Part shown: positions 1-8,669 of the stretch, in pieces
Position numbering within the stretch: the first letter of the stretch is position 1
Layout of the letters: every line of letters begins with the position of its first letter
NCBI GenBank assembly: GCA_034509925.1
Contig: CM067526.1
Coordinates: forward strand, 5,155,501 to 5,219,500
Length of the DNA stretch: 64,000 bases
DNA from: Hirudinaria manillensis
Taxonomy: Eukaryota > Annelida > Clitellata > Hirudinida > Hirudinidae
Direction of reading: 5' to 3'
Program-made: the position numbers and the translations under genes
Notes under the pieces: generated by a model
Database searches by the model: none
Told to the model about the DNA's origin: nothing
Seen by the model: only the letters and a program-made list of their open reading frames with translations

Positions 1-149
1 ATCATAAAACGCCTTACCTACTCTCTGCAAAACCCCTCAATCCTCGCACATCATCTTCAGGTCTTTCCTGACGTCGCGTTCGTGCGCGCACTCCTTGACC
101 CGGTCACCGTGGTCGGCCTGGTCTCGGAACGTAGCGCTCAAAACGCTCA

Positions 150-229
150 TGGCAGCGGTGGGATTCGAACCCACGCCTTTACAGACTGGTGCCTAAAACC
201 AGCGCCTTAGACCACTCGGCCACGCTACC
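150..229 (-). tRNA. tRNA-Leu (anticodon UAG), unit 1
   Basis: The gene is 80 nt. The acceptor stem is GGTAGCG with CGCTGCC. The anticodon stem CTGGT/ACCAG holds the loop TTTAGGC, which gives anticodon UAG at 193-195 and decodes CUA. The T arm contains GGTTCGAATCC, the B-box promoter element, and the A box lies in the D arm. The final discriminator is A. It closely matches the animal tRNA-Leu(UAG) isoacceptor, with a somewhat short variable arm. There is no intron. A TTTT terminator lies about 6 nt past the 3' end. Confidence 0.95.
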
Positions 230-475
230 GACGAATGACCATCGTTTCTAGCGCCAGTTTTCAACTGTCGACCCAATAGCGAAACTCCTTTCTTTTCGCG
301 TCCAAATCAGTCGTCGTTCTCCTGCGATCATAAAACGCCTTACCTACTCTCTGCAAAACCCCTCAATCCTCGCACATCATCTTCAGGTCTTTCCTGACGT
401 CGCGTTCGTGCGCGCACTCCTTGACCCGGTCACTGTGGTCGGCCTGGTCTCGGAACGTAGCGCTCAAAACGCTCA

Positions 476-555
476 TGGCAGCGGTGGGATTCGAACCCAC
501 GCCTTTACAGACTGGTGCCTAAAACCAGCGCCTTAGACCACTCGGCCACGCTACC
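476..555 (-). tRNA. tRNA-Leu (UAG), unit 2
   Basis: Same tRNA sequence as unit 1, with the downstream TTTT terminator kept. Confidence 0.95.
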
Positions 556-801
556 GACGAATGACCATCGTTTCTAGCGCCAGTTTTCAACTGTCGACCC
601 AATAGCGAAACTCCTTTCTTTTCGCGTCCAAATCAGTCGTCGTTCTCCTGCGATCATAAAACGCCTTACCTACTCTCTGCAAAACCACTCAATCCTCGCA
701 CATCATCTTCAGGTCTTTCCTGACGTCGCGTTCGTGCGCGCACTCCTTGACCCGGTCACTGTGGTCGGCCTGGTCTCGGAACGTAGCGCTCAAAACGCTC
801 A

Positions 802-881
802 TGGCAGCGGTGGGATTCGAACCCACGCCTTTACAGACTGGTGCCTAAAACCAGCGCCTTAGACCACTCGGCCACGCTACC
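802..881 (-). tRNA. tRNA-Leu (UAG), unit 3
   Basis: Same tRNA sequence as unit 1. Its unit has a C-to-A change in the spacer near 688. Confidence 0.95.
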
Positions 882-1128
882 GACGAATGACCATCGTTTC
901 TAGCGCCAGTTTTCAACTGTCGACCCAATAGCGAAACTCCTTTCTTTTCGCGTCCAAATCAGTCGTCGTTCTCCTGCGATCATAAAACGCCTTACCTACT
1001 CTCTGCAAAAACCCCTCAATCCTCGCACATCATCTTCAGGTCTTTCCTGACGTCGCGTTCGTGCGCGCACTCCTTGACCCGGTCACTGTGGTCGGCCTGG
1101 TCTCGGAACGTAGCGCTCAAAACGCTCA

Positions 1129-1208
1129 TGGCAGCGGTGGGATTCGAACCCACGCCTTTACAGACTGGTGCCTAAAACCAGCGCCTTAGACCACTCGGCC
1201 ACGCTACC
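1129..1208 (-). tRNA. tRNA-Leu (UAG), unit 4
   Basis: Same tRNA sequence as unit 1, shifted by one base because of the extra spacer A near 1010. Confidence 0.95.
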
Positions 1209-1454
1209 GACGAATGACCATCGTTTCTAGCGCCAGTTTTCAACTGTCGACCCAATAGCGAAACTCCTTTCTTTTCGCGTCCAAATCAGTCGTCGTTCTC
1301 CTGCGATCATAAAACGCCTTACCTACTCTCTGCAAAACCCCTCAATCCTCGCACATCATCTTCAGGTCTTTCCTGACGTCGCGTTCGTGCGCGCACTCCT
1401 TGACCCGGTCACCGTGGTCGGCCTGGTCTCGGAACGTAGCGCTCAAAACGCTCA

Positions 1455-1534
1455 TGGCAGCGGTGGGATTCGAACCCACGCCTTTACAGACTGGTGCCTA
1501 AAACCAGCGCCTTAGACCACTCGGCCACGCTACC
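1455..1534 (-). tRNA. tRNA-Leu (UAG), unit 5
   Basis: Same tRNA sequence as unit 1. The unit shares the CACCGTGG spacer variant with unit 1. Confidence 0.95.
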
Positions 1535-1780
1535 GACGAATGACCATCGTTTCTAGCGCCAGTTTTCAACTGTCGACCCAATAGCGAAACTCCTTTCTTT
1601 TCGCGTCCAAATCAGTCGTCGTTCTCCTGCGATCATAAAACGCCTTACCTACTCTCTGCAAAACCCCTCAATCCTCGCACATCATCTTCAGGTCTTTCCT
1701 GACGTCGCGTTCGTGCGCGCACTCCTTGACCCGGTCACTGTGGTCGGCCTGGTCTCGGAACGTAGCGCTCAAAACGCTCA

Positions 1781-1860
1781 TGGCAGCGGTGGGATTCGAA
1801 CCCACGCCTTTACAGACTGGTGCCTAAAACCAGCGCCTTAGACCACTCGGCCACGCTACC
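1781..1860 (-). tRNA. tRNA-Leu (UAG), unit 6
   Basis: Same tRNA sequence as unit 1, with intact A and B boxes. Confidence 0.95.
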
Positions 1861-2106
1861 GACGAATGACCATCGTTTCTAGCGCCAGTTTTCAACTGTC
1901 GACCCAATAGCGAAACTCCTTTCTTTTCGCGTCCAAATCAGTCGTCGTTCTCCTGCGATCATAAAACGCCTTACCTACTCTCTGCAAAACCCCTCAATCC
2001 TCGCACATCATCTTCAGGTCTTTCCTGACGTCGCGTTCGTGCGCGCACTCCTTGACCCGGTCACTGTGGTCGGCCTGGTCTCGGAACGTAGCGCTCAAAA
2101 CGCTCA

Positions 2107-2186
2107 TGGCAGCGGTGGGATTCGAACCCACGCCTTTACAGACTGGTGCCTAAAACCAGCGCCTTAGACCACTCGGCCACGCTACC
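2107..2186 (-). tRNA. tRNA-Leu (UAG), unit 7
   Basis: Same tRNA sequence as unit 1, with intact A and B boxes. Confidence 0.95.
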
Positions 2187-2432
2187 GACGAATGACCATC
2201 GTTTCTAGCGCCAGTTTTCAACTGTCGACCCAATAGCGAAACTCCTTTCTTTTCGCGTCCAAATCAGTCGTCGTTCTCCTGCGATCATAAAACGCCTTAC
2301 CTACTCTCTGCAAAACCCCTCAATCCTCGCACATCATCTTCAGGTCTTTCCTGACGTCGCGTTCGTGCGCGCACTCCTTGACCCGGTCACTGTGGTCGGC
2401 CTGGTCTCGGAACGTAGCGCTCAAAACGCTCA

Positions 2433-2512
2433 TGGCAGCGGTGGGATTCGAACCCACGCCTTTACAGACTGGTGCCTAAAACCAGCGCCTTAGACCACTC
2501 GGCCACGCTACC
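2433..2512 (-). tRNA. tRNA-Leu (UAG), unit 8
   Basis: Same tRNA sequence as unit 1, with intact A and B boxes. Confidence 0.95.
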
Positions 2513-2758
2513 GACGAATGACCATCGTTTCTAGCGCCAGTTTTCAACTGTCGACCCAATAGCGAAACTCCTTTCTTTTCGCGTCCAAATCAGTCGTCGT
2601 TCTCCTGCGATCATAAAACGCCTTACCTACTCTCTGCAAAACCCCTCAATCCTCGCACATCATCTTCAGGTCTTTCCTGACGTCGCGTTCGTGCGCGCAC
2701 TCCTTGACCCGGTCACTGTGGTCGGCCTGGTCTCGGAACGTAGCGCTCAAAACGCTCA

Positions 2759-2838
2759 TGGCAGCGGTGGGATTCGAACCCACGCCTTTACAGACTGGTG
2801 CCTAAAACCAGCGCCTTAGACCACTCGGCCACGCTACC
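2759..2838 (-). tRNA. tRNA-Leu (UAG), unit 9
   Basis: Same tRNA sequence as unit 1, with intact A and B boxes. Confidence 0.95.
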
Positions 2839-3084
2839 GACGAATGACCATCGTTTCTAGCGCCAGTTTTCAACTGTCGACCCAATAGCGAAACTCCTTT
2901 CTTTTCGCGTCCAAATCAGTCGTCGTTCTCCTGCGATCATAAAACGCCTTACCTACTCTCTGCAAAACCCCTCAATCCTCGCACATCATCTTCAGGTCTT
3001 TCCTGACGTCGCGTTCGTGCGCGCACTCCTTGACCCGGTCACTGTGATCGGCCTGGTCTCGGAACGTAGCGCTCAAAACGCTCA

Positions 3085-3164
3085 TGGCAGCGGTGGGATT
3101 CGAACCCACGCCTTTACAGACTGGTGCCTAAAACCAGCGCCTTAGACCACTCGGCCACGCTACC
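3085..3164 (-). tRNA. tRNA-Leu (UAG), unit 10
   Basis: Same tRNA sequence as unit 1. The spacer has a G-to-A change (GTGATCGG) shared with unit 13. Confidence 0.95.
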
Positions 3165-3410
3165 GACGAATGACCATCGTTTCTAGCGCCAGTTTTCAAC
3201 TGTCGACCCAATAGCGAAACTCCTTTCTTTTCGCGTCCAAATCAGTCGTCGTTCTCCTGCGATCATAAAACGCCTTACCTACTCTCTGCAAAACCCCTCA
3301 ATCCTCGCACATCATCTTCAGGTCTTTCCTGACGTCGCGTTCGTGCGCGCACTCCTTGACCCGGTCACTGTGGTCGGCCTGGTCTCGGAACGTAGCGCTC
3401 AAAACGCTCA

Positions 3411-3490
3411 TGGCAGCGGTGGGATTCGAACCCACGCCTTTACAGACTGGTGCCTAAAACCAGCGCCTTAGACCACTCGGCCACGCTACC
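3411..3490 (-). tRNA. tRNA-Leu (UAG), unit 11
   Basis: Same tRNA sequence as unit 1, with intact A and B boxes. Confidence 0.95.
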
Positions 3491-3736
3491 GACGAATGAC
3501 CATCGTTTCTAGCGCCAGTTTTCAACTGTCGACCCAATAGCGAAACTCCTTTCTTTTCGCGTCCAAATCAGTCGTCGTTCTCCTGCGATCATAAAACGCC
3601 TTACCTACTCTCTGCAAAACCCCTCAATCCTCGCACATCATCTTCAGGTCTTTCCTGACGTCGCGTTCGTGCGCGCACTCCTTGACCCGGTCACTGTGGT
3701 CGGCCTGGTCTCGGAACGTAGCGCTCAAAACGCTCA

Positions 3737-3816
3737 TGGCAGTGGTGGGATTCGAACCCACGCCTTTACAGACTGGTGCCTAAAACCAGCGCCTTAGACC
3801 ACTCGGCCACGCTACC
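3737..3816 (-). tRNA. tRNA-Leu (UAG), unit 12, acceptor-stem variant
   Basis: One base differs from all the others: the 3' acceptor strand reads CACTGCC instead of CGCTGCC. Pair 6-67 therefore becomes a C-A mismatch. The anticodon and the A and B boxes are unchanged, so it may be transcribed but less stable. Confidence 0.85.
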
Positions 3817-4062
3817 GACGAATGACCATCGTTTCTAGCGCCAGTTTTCAACTGTCGACCCAATAGCGAAACTCCTTTCTTTTCGCGTCCAAATCAGTCG
3901 TCGTTCTCCTGCGATCATAAAACGCCTTACCTACTCTCTGCAAAACCCCTCAATCCTCGCACATCATCTTCAGGTCTTTCCTGACGTCGCGTTCGTGCGC
4001 GCACTCCTTGACCCGGTCACTGTGATCGGCCTGGTCTCGGAACGTAGCGCTCAAAACGCTCA

Positions 4063-4142
4063 TGGCAGCGGTGGGATTCGAACCCACGCCTTTACAGACT
4101 GGTGCCTAAAACCAGCGCCTTAGACCACTCGGCCACGCTACC
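4063..4142 (-). tRNA. tRNA-Leu (UAG), unit 13
   Basis: Same tRNA sequence as unit 1. The spacer shares the GTGATCGG variant with unit 10. Confidence 0.95.
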
Positions 4143-4388
4143 GACGAATGACCATCGTTTCTAGCGCCAGTTTTCAACTGTCGACCCAATAGCGAAACTC
4201 CTTTCTTTTCGCGTCCAAATCAGTCGTCGTTCTCCTGCGATCATAAAACGCCTTACCTACTCTCTGCAAAACCCCTCAATCCTCGCACATCATCTTCAGG
4301 TCTTTCCTGACGTCGCGTTCGTGCGCGCACTCCTTGACCCGGTCACTGTGGTCGGCCTGGTCTCGGAACGTAGCGCTCAAAACGCTCA

Positions 4389-4468
4389 TGGCAGCGGTGG
4401 GATTCGAACCCACGCCTTTACAGACTGGTGCCTAAAACCAGCGCCTTAGACCACTCGGCCACGCTACC
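4389..4468 (-). tRNA. tRNA-Leu (UAG), unit 14
   Basis: Same tRNA sequence as unit 1. This is the last complete copy. Confidence 0.95.
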
Positions 4469-4714
4469 GACGAATGACCATCGTTTCTAGCGCCAGTTTT
4501 CAACTGTCGACCCAATAGCGAAACTCCTTTCTTTTCGCGTCCAAATCAGTCGTCGTTCTCCTGCGATCATAAAACGCCTTACCTACTCTCTGCAAAACCC
4601 CTCAATCCTCGCACATCATCTTCAGGTCTTTCCTGACGTCGCGTTCGTGCGCGCACTCCTTGACCTGGTCACTGTGGTCGGCCTGGTCTCGGAACGTAGC
4701 GCTCAAAACGCTCA

Positions 4715-4746
4715 TGGCAGCGGTGGGATTCGAACCCACGCCTTTA
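4715..4746 (-). pseudogene. 3' half of tRNA-Leu, cut at the array edge
   Basis: Only the acceptor 3' strand, T arm and part of the variable arm remain. Array sequence stops after ACGCCTTTA and is replaced by unrelated AT-rich intron-like DNA. The B box survives, but the D and anticodon arms are absent, so no tRNA can form. Confidence 0.9.
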
Positions 4747-4803
4747 TTTGTTTTCAATTGCTTTCTTAAATCATATAAGTGTTTGAAATATTTTTTCTTA
4801 CAG

Positions 4804-7800
4804 ATGGTAACTATTCTGTTATTGGTTTTTATGATATTGATACTGATGATCTTCAATGGAATAATAATGAAGTTTGGATCGGTGATGTCATTTTTAGTTT
4901 TTTATTTAATTTTACAATCGTCCCTTACCTATGGATGTGAATATATCGTTAATTTGATGTAGATTTTGACGCTTTTTGCTATGGATAATGTTTCGTTTAA
5001 GACGGTTCTCTCAAGAGCTACCTGGAATGAATCATTGTTGTTTCCCGTGATTTTGGCATTAATGTTTATGTTTTTTCTTTTCTCATTCGTTTGTATTAAT
5101 ATGTTTATTTTTGTTATTGATTTTATTAATATTCTCATTTTGGTTTTTTGTATAGGAAATTACATCCCCCAGGATCGGACCATTATCATGAATTTTACTC
5201 GTGTTATTTCAACTCCTCTGTATGTTGGTGTTTGTGCAGTATCTTCTATCGGCATTGTTTCTTCATTCGGACTGCTCTATTTTAACCATCATTATAGAAA
5301 AAGGAGGTTAATATAATTGTTGAATTTATTTACTAGACTTAATAATGGCAAGTATGTTAAGCGCTCTCTCCAGCCACTTAGAAACACTCGCAGAGCTATA
5401 TTTTATTATTTATTTCGACAAAATGAAGAGTCACCCAATGACACTGATTTGTACAATAATAATAATCAGTAAGTGCAAAAATAGAATGCAACTACGAACT
5501 TATTAAAGCAAAATAATGAAATTGAGCGTTCACTTAATTAAGAGGTTGAGGTAGGTGAAATGCAGGTTTTAAAACGAGATGGTGTTATGGAACTAATGAT
5601 ATTGGGGGTATGGAGGGTGTAATATGTGAACAGTAAGTGCCTAAATATTCTGAATTACCTGCTCAGGTATGAATGGACGAAACGTTTTGATTGAGTTTCA
5701 CTTTCACTCATTTTTATAGTATTGCAATGTCCGTACAAAAAATAGACATGCGACTGAGTATATTTGTTTTTTTCTAGGATAATTCAGATGTCACAGAGAA
5801 ATGTCAACAACCTCTTGTTGCTTGGGTGCATTGGATGTTTCACGTGCATATTTATTAATGGACTGGATGCAAGATTGGTGAAAAGCGATGTTTTAAAGAC
5901 TGTGTGCCAGGTTTGAACATCATTTATCTTTCATTGATCTTATTTCCAAGCCTTGACGTTTTAATTGGTAGGTCAGAGCTTGGTTGCTCTGCTTTGGTTT
6001 CAGCTTATCATATGGAGCTCTTTTTTCTAAAATATGGACAATCTACAGATTAACCACTCGTTGGAAAGTTGAGATCAAAGTTGACAATTTGTTCGATTCA
6101 ATTCAATAACCTCTGATAATACCCAAATAATACCATTTTCCCTTGAAGGTCGTCAAAGAGACGGAAACTTATATGATTATTGGAGCATGCCTCTTGGCAG
6201 ACGTAATTGTTCTTACGTTGTGGCAGATCATCGATCCGCTTCAAGTCGTTTTAGAAAACTTCCCTTTGGAAAAGTCCCAGTCATCCGATGTTGATATGAA
6301 AATCCTTCCCCAGTTGGAACATTGTTCATCTGGACAATTCAACGTTTGGTTTGGCAAGAATGGACTTTAACTATTAGTTTATTTTAAACTATTTTAGGAA
6401 CAGGTTTAAAAACTTATTGTAAATTGTTTTTAGGGATTATTGTGGGAGTGAAAGGAATTCTTTTGCTTTTGGGAATTTTGTTGGCTTATGAGACGAGGGA
6501 CATGAAGGTAAAGAACGTCAACGACCTCAGATTCGTGGGTCTTAGTGTGTATAATGTTGTGGTAGGTTTCTTCTTCATAAATTGTTATTATTATTATTGT
6601 TAATAATAGGATAACTTATTATTGATATCGTTATTATCTTTACTTTGTTTTTCCCCGGCCAAAGCCATATTAAGAAAGCATTCGTAGAAAATAGTAAAAG
6701 AATAATTAAAACCTCCCAGCACGGGATTACCGCAGCACCACGTGAATGATATTTTCACTAAACAACTCACATATGTACATGTTTCGGATAAGCCAGGTCA
6801 ATGTCTGCAGCGTTCCTAATGGCTCCTGGTGCACGGATAAGCATTCAAAAATTCATGATCAAAATACATCGTGTTCCCACTTATCACGTACAGTTATTTC
6901 AAATAAATATCTTCAGGTTCTCTGCGTGATTACCGCTCCTGTTACGTGGGTCATCAGTTCTCATCAAGACACCACTTTTGCTTTTGTCTCCACTGCCATA
7001 CTTCTGAGTAACTTCCTGACAATGGGATTCATATTTATACCCAAAGTACATTTAAACATTTATTATTTTAAATAGCTCGACGGTGTTTATTGACTGACAC
7101 ACACTTTCTTTATTCCACGAATAATAAGATGATGATGCAACATTTTAACTATTTCATAGCAGAACTAAACCAGCCACAGTATTAATGCGATAATAAATAG
7201 TAAAAATATATAATGTAACTAAAATATATGTTTATGATATTTCTTAATATTGAAATCAATTCAATTTTCGTCTCAGGTCCTTCACGTCAAGAATTATCCG
7301 ACAGATACAGAAATCGATCAGGCAGAATCTCAAATGGAAGAAGAAAATCACAAACAGTTGCTCCAGGAAAATGATGAACTCAAGAGACTAATAAACGAAG
7401 TTCCTAAGAAACCTTTCATAATTTATTATTTGTAAATTTAAAAAAAAGAAAGAAAATAATTACGCGGTATTATCGCTAATTGAAGCTGACTTGAGTACTT
7501 GTGAGTGCGTAATACTTGTTTTGCAGAAAGAAGAAAGAATCAAGCAATTGAAGCGACAGCTTCAAATAAGAATGGACTCATTTCACGTCAGCAGCAAGTC
7601 GATCGACAGTAAATGGAATTATTATATTTCATTATAATAATAAATATTACCATTGCAACTGATATAAATTGTGTAGCCCTATATTTTTCTATTTTATCGT
7701 TTTTAATTGCAGATAAATCTAGAGATTCAGCTAACCAGTTGAATCACGTGGGATTTCTGCATCAATCCATTGATTGTAAACATTCCAATCTGAAGAAAAG

Positions 7801-7876
7801 AAATGTTGCAACTCCATTGAGTCTCAAATCTATTCTCAACTTCGGTGAACGAAGTATTGCGTGCAATGGGGTTTAA
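4804..7876 (+). CDS. GABBR1: Metabotropic GABA-B receptor subunit 1 (3' ten exons; 5' part not in window)
   Basis: Class C GPCR subunit; in known animals subunit 1 binds GABA and pairs with subunit 2 to inhibit adenylyl cyclase through Gi/o. Exons by phase: 4804-4896, 5156-5306, 5778-5910, 5972-6079, 6149-6353, 6434-6561, 6917-7045, 7277-7399, 7527-7608, 7713-7876 (stop). The first visible exon is the end of the ligand-binding domain (GFYDIDTDDLQW, like GYYDSTKDDLSW of GABBR1). The next exons give TM1 to TM7, including LTLWQIIDPL, ILPQLEHCSS and the VITAPVTWVISSHQD segment. This pattern matches subunit 1 and not subunit 2. The tail holds a leucine-rich coiled coil (ENDELKRLINE, KEERIKQLKRQL), the heterodimerisation site. 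The intron after 6353 uses a GC donor, and the donor after 7399 is weak. All exons for the rest of the venus-flytrap domain should lie upstream, where only the tRNA array is seen. Codon use and splice sites look intact. Confidence 0.92.
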
Positions 7877-8669
7877 CCAGTATTCGACGAAGCACTAGCA
7901 GACTTGAAGTATTTTTTACATTTCTTGCAAAATTCACACTTCGAACTTTGAGAAGCGTTAAGTTAGTCAAGTGATTGATTGGTTGTACGATTATATGTTA
8001 CTGTGGTGTCATCCATTTCTGCTGCCCCTCGGCTGTTTAATCTAATAAATCATTGGTAGTTTGACGTTTGAGTGAAACTCGGGGAGGAGAGTCTGCAAGA
8101 CAAGGCACTTCTATCGTCTCAATTAAATGAGTGATTGATTTGATGAGATACAAAAAAGTCATCATCAACCACAGGCAGAGTTTGCGACGCTTCTTCGATC
8201 AAATTCAAAATCGTGGCTACGAATGTGGTACGTAGGTCAAGATATTTAGATTTCAAGATCGAATTATATGTTATTGTTAAGTTCATTTAATAAATAGTAA
8301 TTAGAATTATAAAATCAGTTTGACCTTCGCCTTCCACGAAAAGTTAATTCGTTTCAGTCTTCGGCAGTAAATAACATTAGTAATGTTCTCATCCAGACCC
8401 AACCTGTATCAGGAAGTGCCAAAGAGGTCTGACGATTATAAGGACTTAGCATTTAGGTTAGGACAATCAACAAAATATTGGCAAACTTCGAGAAAGACTC
8501 GAAAGAAAGGGTTAACCTTTTTTTACTCACTGAATTAAAATTATTTCACGGCAAAACAAAATCGCACTGGAAAACATAACATAGGTCACATTACAAAAAA
8601 AAAATAAAAATAAACAAATAAAACTGGCTTCGACCGCAACTTGGTCGTGTGTCGTGACAGTGTAGATGT
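7877..8669. other. Spacer between convergent genes
   Basis: It holds the 3' UTR of GABBR1 and, on the other strand, that of the two-membrane-segment gene. An A-rich stretch lies near 8596-8620. I see no reading frame worth calling. Confidence 0.6.
8044..8049 (+). promoter_or_regulatory. Poly(A) signal AATAAA, GABBR1
   Basis: AATAAA lies about 170 bp after the receptor stop codon and is the first one downstream. Confidence 0.5.

Larger units (their letters stand above)
1..4746 (-). repeat. Tandem array of 326-bp units, each with one tRNA-Leu(UAG) gene
   Basis: Units begin at 1, 327, 653, 979, 1306, 1632, 1958, 2284, 2610, 2936, 3262, 3588, 3914 and 4240; a fifteenth starts at 4566 and stops at about 4746 inside its tRNA. 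Unit 4 is 327 bp because of one extra A in an A-run. Units are nearly identical: the few differences I see are CACC/CACT before GTGG (units 1 and 5 carry the C), a G-to-A change in units 10 and 13, one C-to-A in unit 3 and one change inside the tRNA of unit 12. Each unit has a minus-strand tRNA followed by a TTTT run (plus-strand AAAA, for example 140-143) that would serve as an RNA polymerase III terminator. The rest of the unit has no convincing reading frame. Such homogeneity implies recent amplification or concerted evolution. The array reaches base 1, so its true left end is unknown. Confidence 0.95.

Noticed and set aside
1-4746. Array considered as CRISPR-like or satellite repeat
   Set aside because: The 326-bp unit with a folded tRNA, internal promoter boxes and terminator explains it fully.
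4660-4962. 100-codon frame running from the tRNA array into the GABBR1 region
   Set aside because: It crosses the array edge and overlaps the true GABBR1 exon in another frame; only the exon frame matches the receptor family.
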